A stretch of 64,000 bases of DNA, from the NCBI GenBank assembly GCA_030430565.1, contig JAUIKS010000003.1:434001-498000 (forward strand). The letters are read 5' to 3'. Below, in pieces: positions 18,829 to 27,174 of this stretch. Under the pieces are notes generated by a model. The model did not search any database. It had not been told where the DNA came from and was given only the letters and a program-made list of their open reading frames with translations. Position 1 is the first letter of the stretch, and every line of letters starts with the position of its first letter. The position numbers and the translations under genes are program-made. The DNA is from Polyangia bacterium (lineage in GTDB: Bacteria; Myxococcota_A; Polyangia; Nannocystales; Nannocystaceae).

Positions 18829-19887
18829 GCGGGCCTCGCGGTAGCGCGCGAGCAGCCGCTCGTCGGCGCCGAGCGGCGACATCGGCCACGCGTCCTCGGG
18901 GCGGATGTGTACACCCTCGATGATCGTGCACTCGATGGTCCAGCGCCAGGTCTCGAGCAGGTCGAGCAGGAGCAGGTCCTCGCCGGTCTCGGGCTCACGC
19001 TCGCCGAGGAAGATCCTGTACATGCGCCCGACGTGCAGGCGGAGCGTCGCGTGCTCGGGCGCGACGAGCAGCGCGTCGAGTCGGGCCGCGACCTCGTCGT
19101 CCTCGAGGTCATAGAGTTCGGTGATCGAGCCGGGGTGCAGCGGGTGCAGCCGTCCGGTCTCCTTGAATTCGCTGAGCGCCCCCGCGAGCGTGTGACCGTA
19201 GCCACAGTAGCCACAACCGGCCATGAGCGCCGAGAGGCCGATCAGCAGCTGACTGTTGGTCGGGCCGAATCGCGCCTCCAGCTTGGTGTACAGCGCGTTC
19301 ATCGACTGGAGGTAGCGGACGAAGCCGCCGACGCCGTAGCTCCGGATCTGCTCGCCCACCAGCTTATGTTGCGAGATCCCGATCATTCGCGTGAACATCG
19401 CGCCGAAGGCGGCCCTGGCCGCGCGCTCGATCAAGGTCAGCCTGCGCGGGTAGTCGCGCAGGAGCCACTCGCCGCGGGACGCTCGATCGTCGCTCGCTTC
19501 GTTCGCCTCGAGGCGGTCGCGATCGTGCTGGAGCCAGCCCACCGCCTGGTTCCTCCTCGGGAACGGGCGCGCGAGCTCGTCGGGGGTCGTGTGCGCGATC
19601 CAGAGCGCGACGCCGCGGGTACGCGGCCGCCTCGCCACGTACGCGCATCGAAATCGCTTAGCGTAGGCCTCGCGCTGGAGCTCACGCAGCGATCGGCGGC
19701 CGCCGAGGTCGGCGCTCCCCAGCGCGTTGAGCTCCCACAGCAGGCGACGTGTGCTGTCGACGCGCAGCACCGAGCGAACCCGCGGCGCGACCCGCCTGAG
19801 CTCGGTCGCGGTTAAATCCCCCGTGAGGCGGATCGTCATGTGGCGATCGACCTCGGAGATGATCTGGCAGGAGAACGACTGGTTCAC
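18805..19887 (-). CDS. Hypothetical protein with AhpD-like CxxCxxxH motif
   Basis: 360 residues from GTG 19887. The first 110 residues (MTIRLTGDLTATELRRVAPR, RRLLWELNALGSADLGG) resemble a STAS/SpoIIAA-like fold by pattern, a tentative call. The middle contains LIGLSALMAGCGYCGYGHTL, matching the carboxymuconolactone decarboxylase/AhpD redox motif CxxCxxxH, so a peroxidase-like helical domain is likely. It is followed by an acidic helical tail. No signal peptide. The fusion of these two parts is unfamiliar to me. Convergent with the potassium channel gene. Confidence 0.8.
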   Translation of the reverse strand: MNQSFSCQIISEVDRHMTIRLTGDLTATELRRVAPRVRSVLRVDSTRRLLWELNALGSADLGGRRSLRELQREAYAKRFRCAYVARRPRTRGVALWIAHTTPDELARPFPRRNQAVGWLQHDRDRLEANEASDDRASRGEWLLRDYPRRLTLIERAARAAFGAMFTRMIGISQHKLVGEQIRSYGVGGFVRYLQSMNALYTKLEARFGPTNSQLLIGLSALMAGCGYCGYGHTLAGALSEFKETGRLHPLHPGSITELYDLEDDEVAARLDALLVAPEHATLRLHVGRMYRIFLGEREPETGEDLLLLDLLETWRWTIECTIIEGVHIRPEDAWPMSPLGADERLLARYREARSRREHGR

Positions 19888-19964
19888 GCGCGGTGACGCG
19901 TAACGATATCAGGACCGGCGCGACGCGCCCGCGAAAGCGTGCGGGCGGCCGGGCGGCTGGGCTG

Positions 19965-20378
19965 TCAGTCGCGCCACGCGAGGCACAGCAGCGCGGCGGC
20001 GCACATCGCCGCCAGCGTCGTCAGGCTGAGGGGGAGCTCGACGCCGGGCGCGAGCTGGACGTGGTCGGGCAGCGCCCCGAGCCAGCGCGTCGCCGGGCTC
20101 ACGCGCAGCTCGCCCCAGCTCGCGCCAGCCCAGGTCGTCGTCGCGATGGCGACCGCGACATAGGTGCAGACCTCGATGATCCGCGCCGGCAGGATCCCGA
20201 CCGCCGCGCGCGCGCGCTGGGCCTGCAGCGTCGACTCGATCCGCGCGCGTCGCAGCAGCGAGCGCCGCGGAGCCTCGCGCGGGCGCGGCAGCGGGCGCTC
20301 CGCGAGCGCGTGCATGAACTCGTCCACCGTGCGCGGGCGCGCGGGCGCGTCGTCGAGGTTGTCGGGCAGCTGCGTCAT
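19965..20378 (-). CDS. Small membrane protein downstream of ECF sigma factor (possible anti-sigma)
   Basis: 137 residues. A hydrophilic, Arg-rich N-terminal half (TVDEFMHALAERPLPRPREAPRR) is followed by two hydrophobic segments (about 68-85 and 115-133). It begins 24 bases after the sigma factor stop on the same strand, so the two are probably cotranscribed. Anti-sigma factors often have this cytoplasmic-plus-TM layout, but no zinc anti-sigma HxxxCxxC motif is seen; the role is inferred from position only. Confidence 0.72.
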   Translation of the reverse strand: MTQLPDNLDDAPARPRTVDEFMHALAERPLPRPREAPRRSLLRRARIESTLQAQRARAAVGILPARIIEVCTYVAVAIATTTWAGASWGELRVSPATRWLGALPDHVQLAPGVELPLSLTTLAAMCAAALLCLAWRD

Positions 20379-20402
20379 GGTGGTCTCCCTGCGTGCTGAT
20401 TT

Positions 20403-21056
20403 TCAACGGCTCGTGAGCAGCGCGGCGAGGCGAGCGCGCGCGCGGGACAGCAGGACCCGGACGCTGAGCGGGCGGAGCCGGAGGATGCTGGCGATCTCGC
20501 GGTGGCTGTAGCCGTCGACGTGGGCGAGCCAGAGCAGCGCGCGCTCGCGGGGCTTGAGCTGGGCGAAGGTCACCTCGAGCGCGTGGGTGCGCTCGAGCGC
20601 GTCGTCGCGGAGCCGCCGGGCGCCGCCGCCCACGGCCTCACGCCGCGCCAGCGCCTCGCCGAGGCGGAGGTCGCGTCCCCGCCGACGCCAGTGGTCGCGC
20701 AGCAGGTTGCTGGCGACGCGGTACAGGTAGGGCTCGAGCGGGCCGCGCTCACGCACTCGCCGGGGCGCTTGGAGGACGCGGACAAAGGCCTCTTGGACCA
20801 CGTCGTCAGCGAGGCTCGGGTCTCCGGCGGCGCGCAGGACGTAGGCCCACAGCGGGCGATAGGACCGATCGTACAGGTCGTTGAACCACGCGAGCGCGGG
20901 CGGGCTGCGCTCGCCGGGCTCGGCGACGTCTGCAGGCTCGGCGAGCTCGGCCGGCGCCGGGCGAGCGACGGCGGCGGGTCGAGGCCGGCGCGCGTCAGCG
21001 CCCTCGGCGAATTTTGCGAGGGCGAGCGCGACGGCGTGCGGGGAGGAGCGGCTCAT
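20403..21056 (-). CDS. RNA polymerase ECF-type sigma factor
   Basis: 217 residues from ATG 21056 (GTG 21065 also possible). A 55-residue Ala/Pro-rich extension precedes region 2 (LYDRSYRPLWAYVLRAAGD, DDVVQEAFVRVLQAP) and region 4 (LKPRERALLWLAHVDGYSHREIASIL), whose helix-turn-helix would read the -35 element. Regions 3 and 1 are absent, as in group 4 sigma factors. Directly followed by a two-TM protein that may control it. Target promoters unknown. Confidence 0.92.
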   Translation of the reverse strand: MSRSSPHAVALALAKFAEGADARRPRPAAVARPAPAELAEPADVAEPGERSPPALAWFNDLYDRSYRPLWAYVLRAAGDPSLADDVVQEAFVRVLQAPRRVRERGPLEPYLYRVASNLLRDHWRRRGRDLRLGEALARREAVGGGARRLRDDALERTHALEVTFAQLKPRERALLWLAHVDGYSHREIASILRLRPLSVRVLLSRARARLAALLTSR

Positions 21057-21103
21057 ACAGATCACGGGGCCGAGGAGACGCGCGCCTCGGCCACGTGGGT
21101 TGA

Positions 21104-21571
21104 TCAGGCGGCGTCGCGGTAGGGGGAGCGCGAGAGCTCGTGCAGCGCGCCCGCGTCGGCGCTGGCGTCACGGAGCTTGCGCGCGACCAGGAAGGCCGCG
21201 ATGAAGCCGAGACCCAGGGACAGGAAGATGACGCCCGGGTACACCAGCTCGCCCTCGGCCATGACGAGCGCGAGCAGCACGAAGCCGGCGCCGAAGCAGC
21301 AGGCGACGACGCCGATCTTCAGCGAGCGGAGGGCGCGGTCCGCCGGGTCTTGCTCGCCGCGCTCGAGGATCCGCAGGAACACGCGCCCGGCGTCGGTCTC
21401 GAAGAACTTCGACATCTCGTCCGCGGTCGTGAAGCGCTCGAGGGCCCGCGCGCTGAGGTCGTAGCGAAGCTGCGCGCGGCGCTCGGCGCTGCGGTTCGCC
21501 ATCCAGTAGATCAAGCCGATCAGGAGGAACAGGCTGGGTACGACGACGAGGGGGATGAGTTCTTCGGGCAT
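21104..21571 (-). CDS. Small membrane protein, hypothetical
   Basis: 155 residues from ATG 21571 (MPEELIPLVVVPSLFLLIG); an upstream in-frame start at 21628 adds an unlikely Arg-rich leader. Three hydrophobic segments: residues 5-23 and a pair at about 89-107 and 113-130. Between them is a soluble helical stretch (SARALERFTTADEMSKFFET). Unrecognised; possibly part of the transcription unit with the sigma factor 47 bases downstream. Confidence 0.75.
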   Translation of the reverse strand: MPEELIPLVVVPSLFLLIGLIYWMANRSAERRAQLRYDLSARALERFTTADEMSKFFETDAGRVFLRILERGEQDPADRALRSLKIGVVACCFGAGFVLLALVMAEGELVYPGVIFLSLGLGFIAAFLVARKLRDASADAGALHELSRSPYRDAA

Positions 21572-21697
21572 GGGATGATCGCGTGTTGAGGGGAGGCGGA
21601 GGCGCTGCGGCCTCTGTGTCCTATTCACGCGGGGGCGCGTGGGTTGGTTAACACCCGCGCGAAGATTCTTTCTGGTGCGCGATGCGCGTCCTCGCGC

Positions 21698-21918
21698 TCA
21701 CTCCTCGGGCGGCAGCGCGACCAGCTCGAGCATCGCGCTCGTCATGTCCGAGTAGGTGTAGGGCCCGTTCAGGCCCTCGGGATCTCGAAGGTCGTCCGTG
21801 TGTCGGTGTTGGGCTCGTAGCCGTAGATCGTCTACGGCCCCGGCGAGCCAGGGGGTGCCGTAGCGATCGAGCGCCATGCCGTAGGGGTAGAGCGTGCCGC
21901 CGCTCGCGTTTGCGGAGG
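21698..21918 (-). pseudogene. Decayed 3' end of a propeller lipoprotein gene related to 7694-9256
   Basis: The minus strand reads GGTLYPYGMALDRYGTPWL, a frameshift, then IYGYEPNTDTRTTFEI, a second frameshift, then LNGPYTYSDMTSAMLELV and a stop at 21698. The intact gene at 7694-9256 ends GGTVYRGIGVDIDGYIWAV ... YEVYDGLNQPYTYSDMTGG, so the order and content match its last 65 residues. No upstream portion is found. The rest of the gap 21572-22005 shows no other gene. Confidence 0.8.
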
Positions 21919-22005
21919 CAGCCGGCGCTCACGTCACGGCGCGCCGCGCCGCCGGGGCGATGGTGTCTCTTTGTACATGTGACGAGCGGCGGGCGCGAGA
22001 CTGAC

Positions 22006-22971
22006 TCAGGGGTGCCCGCCGCGCGCTGGCGGCACGCGGACCTTGAGGATCACGTCGCCCTCGCCGAGGTTCTCCTCCGCGAAGCCCATCGGCCCGTCCT
22101 CGGCGGCGATCATCGTCAGCACCGAGGTCACGTCGCTCGGCCGCCTGTTGCGGAACTCCTCGATCAGCCCGAGCCGCGCGGCCACGTGGAACACGCCGAC
22201 GACGAGCATCACGCGGTGCTCCGGGTTCTTGGTCCGAAACCGCGCGATCGACTCGGCCATCGCGTCGTTCCACAGCGCCATCGACTTGAAGAACGCGGGC
22301 CCGCGCTCGGGCCCCATCAACTCCATAAACCGCGCTTTGAACTCGTCGTCGCGCGGCTCGGAGCTCATCGGCATGAGCGCGCGCTCCTCCGGCGTGAGGC
22401 TGGCGAGGTACGCGGGGTACGAGAGCCCCGACTTGCGGTAGCCCGTGACCAGGGGGCGCGGCGCGTTGGCGGCGATCACCGGGATCTTGTTGGCCTTGCA
22501 GAACTCGATCAGCGGCCGGTGCGAGTCGTCGTAGTGCTCGTCGCGCTTGGTTCGCTCGCGGAAGGCGGCCTCGTCGATGGCGCCCGCCAGGTACTCGTCG
22601 AGCGCGGCCTGGTGATCGGCCTCAAAAAACTCCATGGCGAGCGCGATCGGCCGTGACTGCGTGGCCAGGCCCTCGAGCAGCTCGAGCTGGTAGCGGCTGC
22701 CGACGGCGTGGTAGTGCAGCTCGCCGAAGGCGATGAGGTCGACGTTGCCGAGCGTCTGCACATAGTTCGTGAAGTCCTCCGGCACGCCCGAGACGGTGTA
22801 GAGCGCGTGCTCCTCGAGATCGACCTCGGCCTCGGCCTCGCTCTCGGCCTCGCCCTCACCCGCCGGCGTCTCTGTCGCGGCGCGTCGGCCCGCGCAGCCC
22901 GTGAGCGCGCCGGGGGCGATCGCGAGGAGCGCGAGCGCGAGCGCAGGGAGGAGCTGGATCCGCATTCGCAT
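22006..22971 (-). CDS. ChaN-like iron-regulated lipoprotein
   Basis: 321 residues from ATG 22971. Lipobox GALTGC, then a Glu/Ala-rich linker, then a ChaN/Erythromycin-esterase-like domain with the hallmark AFGELHYHAVGS (His pair that binds heme in ChaN of Campylobacter), MEFFEADHQAALDEYL, and IPVIAANAPRPLV. Family members bind heme or act in iron uptake; here the partner outer-membrane receptor is not nearby. Anchored in the outer membrane. Confidence 0.9.
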   Translation of the reverse strand: MRMRIQLLPALALALLAIAPGALTGCAGRRAATETPAGEGEAESEAEAEVDLEEHALYTVSGVPEDFTNYVQTLGNVDLIAFGELHYHAVGSRYQLELLEGLATQSRPIALAMEFFEADHQAALDEYLAGAIDEAAFRERTKRDEHYDDSHRPLIEFCKANKIPVIAANAPRPLVTGYRKSGLSYPAYLASLTPEERALMPMSSEPRDDEFKARFMELMGPERGPAFFKSMALWNDAMAESIARFRTKNPEHRVMLVVGVFHVAARLGLIEEFRNRRPSDVTSVLTMIAAEDGPMGFAEENLGEGDVILKVRVPPARGGHP

Positions 22972-23016
22972 CACGGCGCAGTGTCACACGGACGCGCGGC
23001 GTCGTCGAACGCGGGG

Positions 23017-24204
23017 CTACAGCACGCAGCGGACGCCGCCGCGGTCCATCTCGGCGACGCACTCGTTGCAGTGGGTGCAGCGCGAGACCGGCTCTTCGCC
23101 GCGGGCGAGCCGCTCGATGAAGTCGGGGTCGGCCAGCAGCGCCCGGCCCATGGCGACCAGCGAGAAGCCGCGCGCCAGCGCCCCGCGGATCACCGCCGAG
23201 GAGTCGACGCCGCCGAGCAGCGCGACCGGGATCGAGACCGCGTCGAGCACCGCCTCCGCGTCCTCGCGGAAGAACGCCGGGCGGTACGGCCAGGCCTTGA
23301 CGATCATCGGCATCAGCGCGCGCATCGCCAGGCCCTGCAGGCGCGAGCGCTGGGCGGCGGCCATCCGCGCGACCGGGACGGCGCCGCGCAGCAGGAAGAA
23401 AGCTGACTTTTGGACCATGCCGCCCGAGGGCACGAGCGCGTCGACGCCGGCGCGCTCGAGCGCCGCGGCGACCTGCACGGCCTCGGCGAGCTCGAGGCCG
23501 CCCGGCACCCCGTCGCGGAGGTTGAGCTTGGCGAGCAGCGGCGTCGCCTCGCCGACCGCCGCCCGGACCGCGCGCACGACCGCGAGCGGGAGCCGTAGGC
23601 GCGCCGTCAGCTCGCCGCCCCACGCGTCGCGCCGGCGGTTGGTGAGCGGCGAGAGGAACTGGCTCAAGAGATAGCCGTGCCCGCAGTGCAGCTCGAGCGC
23701 GTCGACGCCCGCCTCCGTGGCGAGCTGCGCGGCGCGGGCGAAGTCGTCGATCGCGGCCTCAATGTCGCGCGCTCGCATCGCGCGGATCCGCGGCACGCCG
23801 GCCGCGAGGCCGTAGGCGTTGAAGCCCGGGGAGGGGCCGCGCGGCGCGGCGCCGTCGGGCCCGCGCAGCTTCGAGAAGCCGCCGCAGTGGGCGAGCTGCA
23901 GGCTGACCGCGCCGCCCGCTTCGTGGACCGCGCAGGCGAGCTCGCGCAGGCCCGCGCGCGCGTCCTCGTCGACGAGCAGCTGCTCGGGGAAGGTCCGGCC
24001 GTCGCGGGCGACCGCGCCGTAGGCGACGGTCGTGAGGCCGACGCCGCGGCGGGCGAGCTGCGCGTGGTGGTCGATCAGCGCCTGCGTAACCTGTCCCTTG
24101 GGCGTCATGCCCTCGTAGGTCGCGGTCTTGATGATCCGGTTGCGCAGGCGCAGCCCCGCGAGCTCGACCGGCGCCAGCGCCGGGTGGGCCGCGGCCTCAG
24201 GCAT
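23017..24204 (-). CDS. NADH:flavin oxidoreductase (old yellow enzyme family)
   Basis: 395 residues. FMN-binding TIM barrel of the OYE family: start LRNRIIKTATYEGM, substrate-site QLAHCGGFSK, HCGHGYLLSQFLSPLTNRR, and the C-terminal phosphate-binding SLVAMGRALLADPDFI. It ends in a Cys cluster CTHCNEC...CVL found in single-domain OYE reductases. Probably reduces an enone or other activated alkene. Its start overlaps the stop of the SDR gene upstream by 8 bases, so the pair are translationally coupled and may act on the same substrate. Confidence 0.93.
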   Translation of the reverse strand: MPEAAAHPALAPVELAGLRLRNRIIKTATYEGMTPKGQVTQALIDHHAQLARRGVGLTTVAYGAVARDGRTFPEQLLVDEDARAGLRELACAVHEAGGAVSLQLAHCGGFSKLRGPDGAAPRGPSPGFNAYGLAAGVPRIRAMRARDIEAAIDDFARAAQLATEAGVDALELHCGHGYLLSQFLSPLTNRRRDAWGGELTARLRLPLAVVRAVRAAVGEATPLLAKLNLRDGVPGGLELAEAVQVAAALERAGVDALVPSGGMVQKSAFFLLRGAVPVARMAAAQRSRLQGLAMRALMPMIVKAWPYRPAFFREDAEAVLDAVSIPVALLGGVDSSAVIRGALARGFSLVAMGRALLADPDFIERLARGEEPVSRCTHCNECVAEMDRGGVRCVL

Positions 24205-25036
24205 CGCCGCCGCCCGCGGCGCGTCTGCCCAGCTGGTCCTTGAGGTAGACGTAGCGCAGCAGGCTCGGCATCAGCCCCGGCGCGACGCGGGCGATCAGCC
24301 TGCTCAAGATGCTGTCCCAGCCGACATATCGCTCACGGAGGCCTCGGCGGATCGCGTGGACGATCGCGCGCGCGACCCGATCGGGCGAGCTCCCGTAGCG
24401 CATCATCAGCTCGGCCAGCTTCTGCGAGCTCTCCGGATCGTCGCTGGGGACGTCGGCGAGGAAGGACGTGGCGATCGTGCCGGGCAGGATCGTGCTCACG
24501 CCGATCCCGAGCGGCGCGAGCTCGATGTGCAGCGCGTTCCCGAAGCCGCGCAGCGCGAACTTCGACGTGCTGTAGACGCTCTGCAGCGGGTAGGCGACGA
24601 CGCCCGCGATGCTCGAGACGTTGACGACGTGCGCGCCCCCGGGCGCGCGCCGCAGGAAGGGCAGCGCGGCGTGGGTGAGGTGGAGGACCGCGCGCAGGTC
24701 GACATCGAGCACCGCGTCGACCTCGCGCAGCGCGAGGTTGGGGAAGCTGCGGTGGACCGTGAGCCCGGCGTTGTTGATCAGCCCGTGGATGTGTCCGTGC
24801 TCGTCGGCGATCGCCTGCACGAGCGCCGGCAGCTCGGCGAGCGCGGCCAGGTCGATGACGTGCACGCTGGTCGCGCGCGTCGCCGGGAGCGCCGCGGCGA
24901 GGTGCGCGAGCCCGGCCTCGTCGCGGTCGACCAGCGCGAGCCGGGCGCCCGCCTCGCGCAGGCGGTGGGCGGTCGCCCGACCGATGCCGCCGGCGGCGCC
25001 CGTGAGGATGAAGAGCTTGTCGTCGAGGGAGCGCAT
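24197..25036 (-). CDS. Short-chain dehydrogenase/reductase
   Basis: 279 residues from ATG 25036, where the typical SDR start SLDDKLFILTGAAGGIGRAT begins; the open frame extends 35 codons upstream but looks non-coding. TGAAGGIG cofactor motif, NNAG (GLINNAGLTV), catalytic YSTSKFAL (Tyr, Lys). The C-terminal extension IVHAIRRGLRERYVGW is typical of SDRs acting on lipophilic substrates. Coupled to the OYE gene. Confidence 0.94.
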   Translation of the reverse strand: MRSLDDKLFILTGAAGGIGRATAHRLREAGARLALVDRDEAGLAHLAAALPATRATSVHVIDLAALAELPALVQAIADEHGHIHGLINNAGLTVHRSFPNLALREVDAVLDVDLRAVLHLTHAALPFLRRAPGGAHVVNVSSIAGVVAYPLQSVYSTSKFALRGFGNALHIELAPLGIGVSTILPGTIATSFLADVPSDDPESSQKLAELMMRYGSSPDRVARAIVHAIRRGLRERYVGWDSILSRLIARVAPGLMPSLLRYVYLKDQLGRRAAGGGDA

Positions 25037-25094
25037 GGATGGGGGGCCGCGAGCCCGCGGCGCCCGTGATGGTACGCCGCCGCGCGCGCGCGCG

Positions 25095-25556
25095 TCACTT
25101 GTGGATCTCGAACCACTTGGGCTCGACGACCATGTGCCCATAGGGATCGAAGGGCTGGCCGTAGGGAACGTGGTAGACGCGAAAGCCCCGCGCCTCGCCG
25201 CCGTCGAACCACGGCTGCTTGGGGTACTCGGCGGTCTCGTTCAGCCACCGCGTGACCGCCTCCGCCGCGGCGTCGAGGGTGAGGAACTCAAACACCGGCT
25301 CGACCGCGCGGAGCTTGTGTGGCTTGCTGGGGAAGCCGTGGAGCTGGGCCGCGACCGCGAGGCGTGCGCGGCCCATCGGGTAGCCCATGAACACGGAGGC
25401 GCCCGGCTGGTGGCTCCACCCGGTCACCATGTTGCTCTGCACGTGCAGGCGCAGCGCGAGCGCGAGCGCGTCGAAGTCGAAGCTCTCGATCGCGAAGCGC
25501 GGCTCGAACGAGTCGGTCGAGAAGGGGGACGCGGGTCGCTCGGCGCGCTTCGACAT
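25095..25556 (-). CDS. Hypothetical protein, tandem paralogue A
   Basis: 153 residues from ATG 25556. No signal peptide. It shares with the next gene the segments FEPRFAIE, TEYPKQPWFDGGEARGFR-like core and the identical C-terminus MVVEPKWFEIHK, so arose by tandem duplication. Family unrecognised; probably cytoplasmic. The two stop codons are 538 bases apart on the same strand, with 76 bases between the genes. Confidence 0.82.
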   Translation of the reverse strand: MSKRAERPASPFSTDSFEPRFAIESFDFDALALALRLHVQSNMVTGWSHQPGASVFMGYPMGRARLAVAAQLHGFPSKPHKLRAVEPVFEFLTLDAAAEAVTRWLNETAEYPKQPWFDGGEARGFRVYHVPYGQPFDPYGHMVVEPKWFEIHK

Positions 25557-25632
25557 CGTCGCGAAGCATGCCCGACATCGGCGTCGCGTCTGACCGCCGC
25601 GAACCGCTGGCGCGACGTCGCGCGCGTTGGCG

Positions 25633-26106
25633 TCACTTGTGAATCTCAAACCACTTGGGCTCGACGACCATGTAGCCGTAGGGGCCGAGTGACTCCTGAC
25701 CCCAGGCGACGTGGTAGGCGCGAAAGCCTCGCCCCTCGCCGCCGTCGAACCACGGTCGCTCGGGGTACTCCGCGACGTCGCGCAGCCAGCGGAGGATCGC
25801 CTCGAGCGCCTCCGCGCGCGTGAGCTCGGCGAACAGCGGCTCGTAGCCGTACACGCGCAGCTCGCCGGGGAAGGACCCTCGCGCTCGCGCCGCGACAGCG
25901 ACGCGCGCCGGGCTCAGCGTAGAGCCGAAGAACACGGGCGCGTCCTCGCGGTACCTCGCCCTGTTGCACAGCGCGTGCAGCTGTAGCGCGTGCGAGAGCG
26001 CCTCGTGGCCGCCGTGCTCGATCGCGAAGCGCGGCTCGTACGAGGGCGACGAGAACGGCGCCGGCGGGCTCGTGGGCTTCGACGCCCTTGGATCATCATC
26101 ACCCAT
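25633..26106 (-). CDS. Hypothetical protein, tandem paralogue B
   Basis: 157 residues. Paralogue of 25095-25556: SYEPRFAIEHGG, AEYPERPWFDGGEGRGFRAY and the ending MVVEPKWFEIHK. DNA similarity is highest over the 3' 130 bases. Function unknown; conserved Trp, Phe and Gly residues are concentrated in WFDGGE and EPKWFEIHK. Confidence 0.82.
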   Translation of the reverse strand: MGDDDPRASKPTSPPAPFSSPSYEPRFAIEHGGHEALSHALQLHALCNRARYREDAPVFFGSTLSPARVAVAARARGSFPGELRVYGYEPLFAELTRAEALEAILRWLRDVAEYPERPWFDGGEGRGFRAYHVAWGQESLGPYGYMVVEPKWFEIHK

Positions 26107-26128
26107 CGGCGTCTATCATGCCCAAGGC

Positions 26129-26953
26129 TCAGCGGAACGCGAGGTGAAAGTGCGGCCAGCGGGTCTTGGTCTCGTCGAGCACGTGCACGCGGTGGCGTCG
26201 GATGATCCGCTTGAGGATCGCGCGGTGCTCCGACGACATCCCGCGCGCGCCGATGTCGACCGCGCCCGCGCGCAGGTGCCGAGAGATGTACACGCCGCGG
26301 TTGACCTGCCGCGCGATCACGGCCGTCATCTTGGCGATGACCGCGTCCTCCGAGAGCCCCTCGCTGCGCCCGCGCCGATACGCGCGGCGGATCGCCTGCG
26401 CCGACTTGGTGGCCTTGTAGATCCGCACGATGTTGGCGCCGCTGCGCATCTTTCGATACATCAGCCAGGCCTGCTCCTCGGGCGTGCGCGTGCCGCTGGT
26501 CACCCGGAGCTGCTTGCCGGTGCGCTCGTGGAAGGCCTCGGCGATGCTGGCGAGCGTGGGGCGGACGCGCTCGGGCATGCGCACCCAGGGGTTGATCTGA
26601 CAGTGCGGGATGGCGACGGGCGCGTCGCTCTCGTCGTCGCTCGCGTCGCTCTCGTTGTTCGTGTCGCTCGCGTCGCTCGCGTCGTCTTCGCCGGCTTCCT
26701 CCGGCCTGCGCGCGCTCTCGTTGCGAGTGAGGAACACGTCGTCACCTGGCTCCTGGATCGCGCTGGCGCGCTGCGCTGGGGCGGGCTCAGGTTCAGGAAC
26801 AGGAACAGGATCAGGCTCCGCTCGCGGCGCGGCGTGGTGTTCACCGACGCGCGGCTCAGGCTCGGCGAGCGCGCCGGACGAGATCAGGGCGGCGACGCCG
26901 AGCGCGGTGACGACCGCGGCGGCGGCGAGCCGTCTATGTATCGCGCGCGACAC
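26129..26953 (-). CDS. Exported M15-like peptidase (D,D-carboxypeptidase/endolysin fold)
   Basis: 274 residues. N-terminal signal or anchor (AAAAVVTALGVAALISSGALA), then 90 residues of acidic, Pro/Glu/Asp/Ser-rich linker. The catalytic domain has VTSGTRTPEEQAWLMY, SRHLRAGAVDIG and RWPHFHLAF, matching the M15 zinc motifs SxHxxGxAxD and HxH. It probably cleaves peptidoglycan peptides in the periplasm. The spacing between RTPEEQ and the His motif is longer than in VanY, closer to myxobacterial relatives. Confidence 0.85.
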   Translation of the reverse strand: MSRAIHRRLAAAAVVTALGVAALISSGALAEPEPRVGEHHAAPRAEPDPVPVPEPEPAPAQRASAIQEPGDDVFLTRNESARRPEEAGEDDASDASDTNNESDASDDESDAPVAIPHCQINPWVRMPERVRPTLASIAEAFHERTGKQLRVTSGTRTPEEQAWLMYRKMRSGANIVRIYKATKSAQAIRRAYRRGRSEGLSEDAVIAKMTAVIARQVNRGVYISRHLRAGAVDIGARGMSSEHRAILKRIIRRHRVHVLDETKTRWPHFHLAFR

Positions 26954-27174
26954 CTCGCTTAATGGGGTAGTGGATGATCACGCGCGCGTCGACGGAGGTG
27001 CGCCGTGGTGTGCGCAGACGGCCCTGCGGGCATGTTCGTTCGTACAGGCGTCGACGCCTGTGCAGGACGCGTCGCGGCGGCCGCGTGGCCGAGGGGGCGT
27101 GACGCTCCTGATCCCGCGGCGCCGCGCCGGCGTATTGACGGGGGGAGGCCGTCGTCACTACGCTGAGCCACAGG

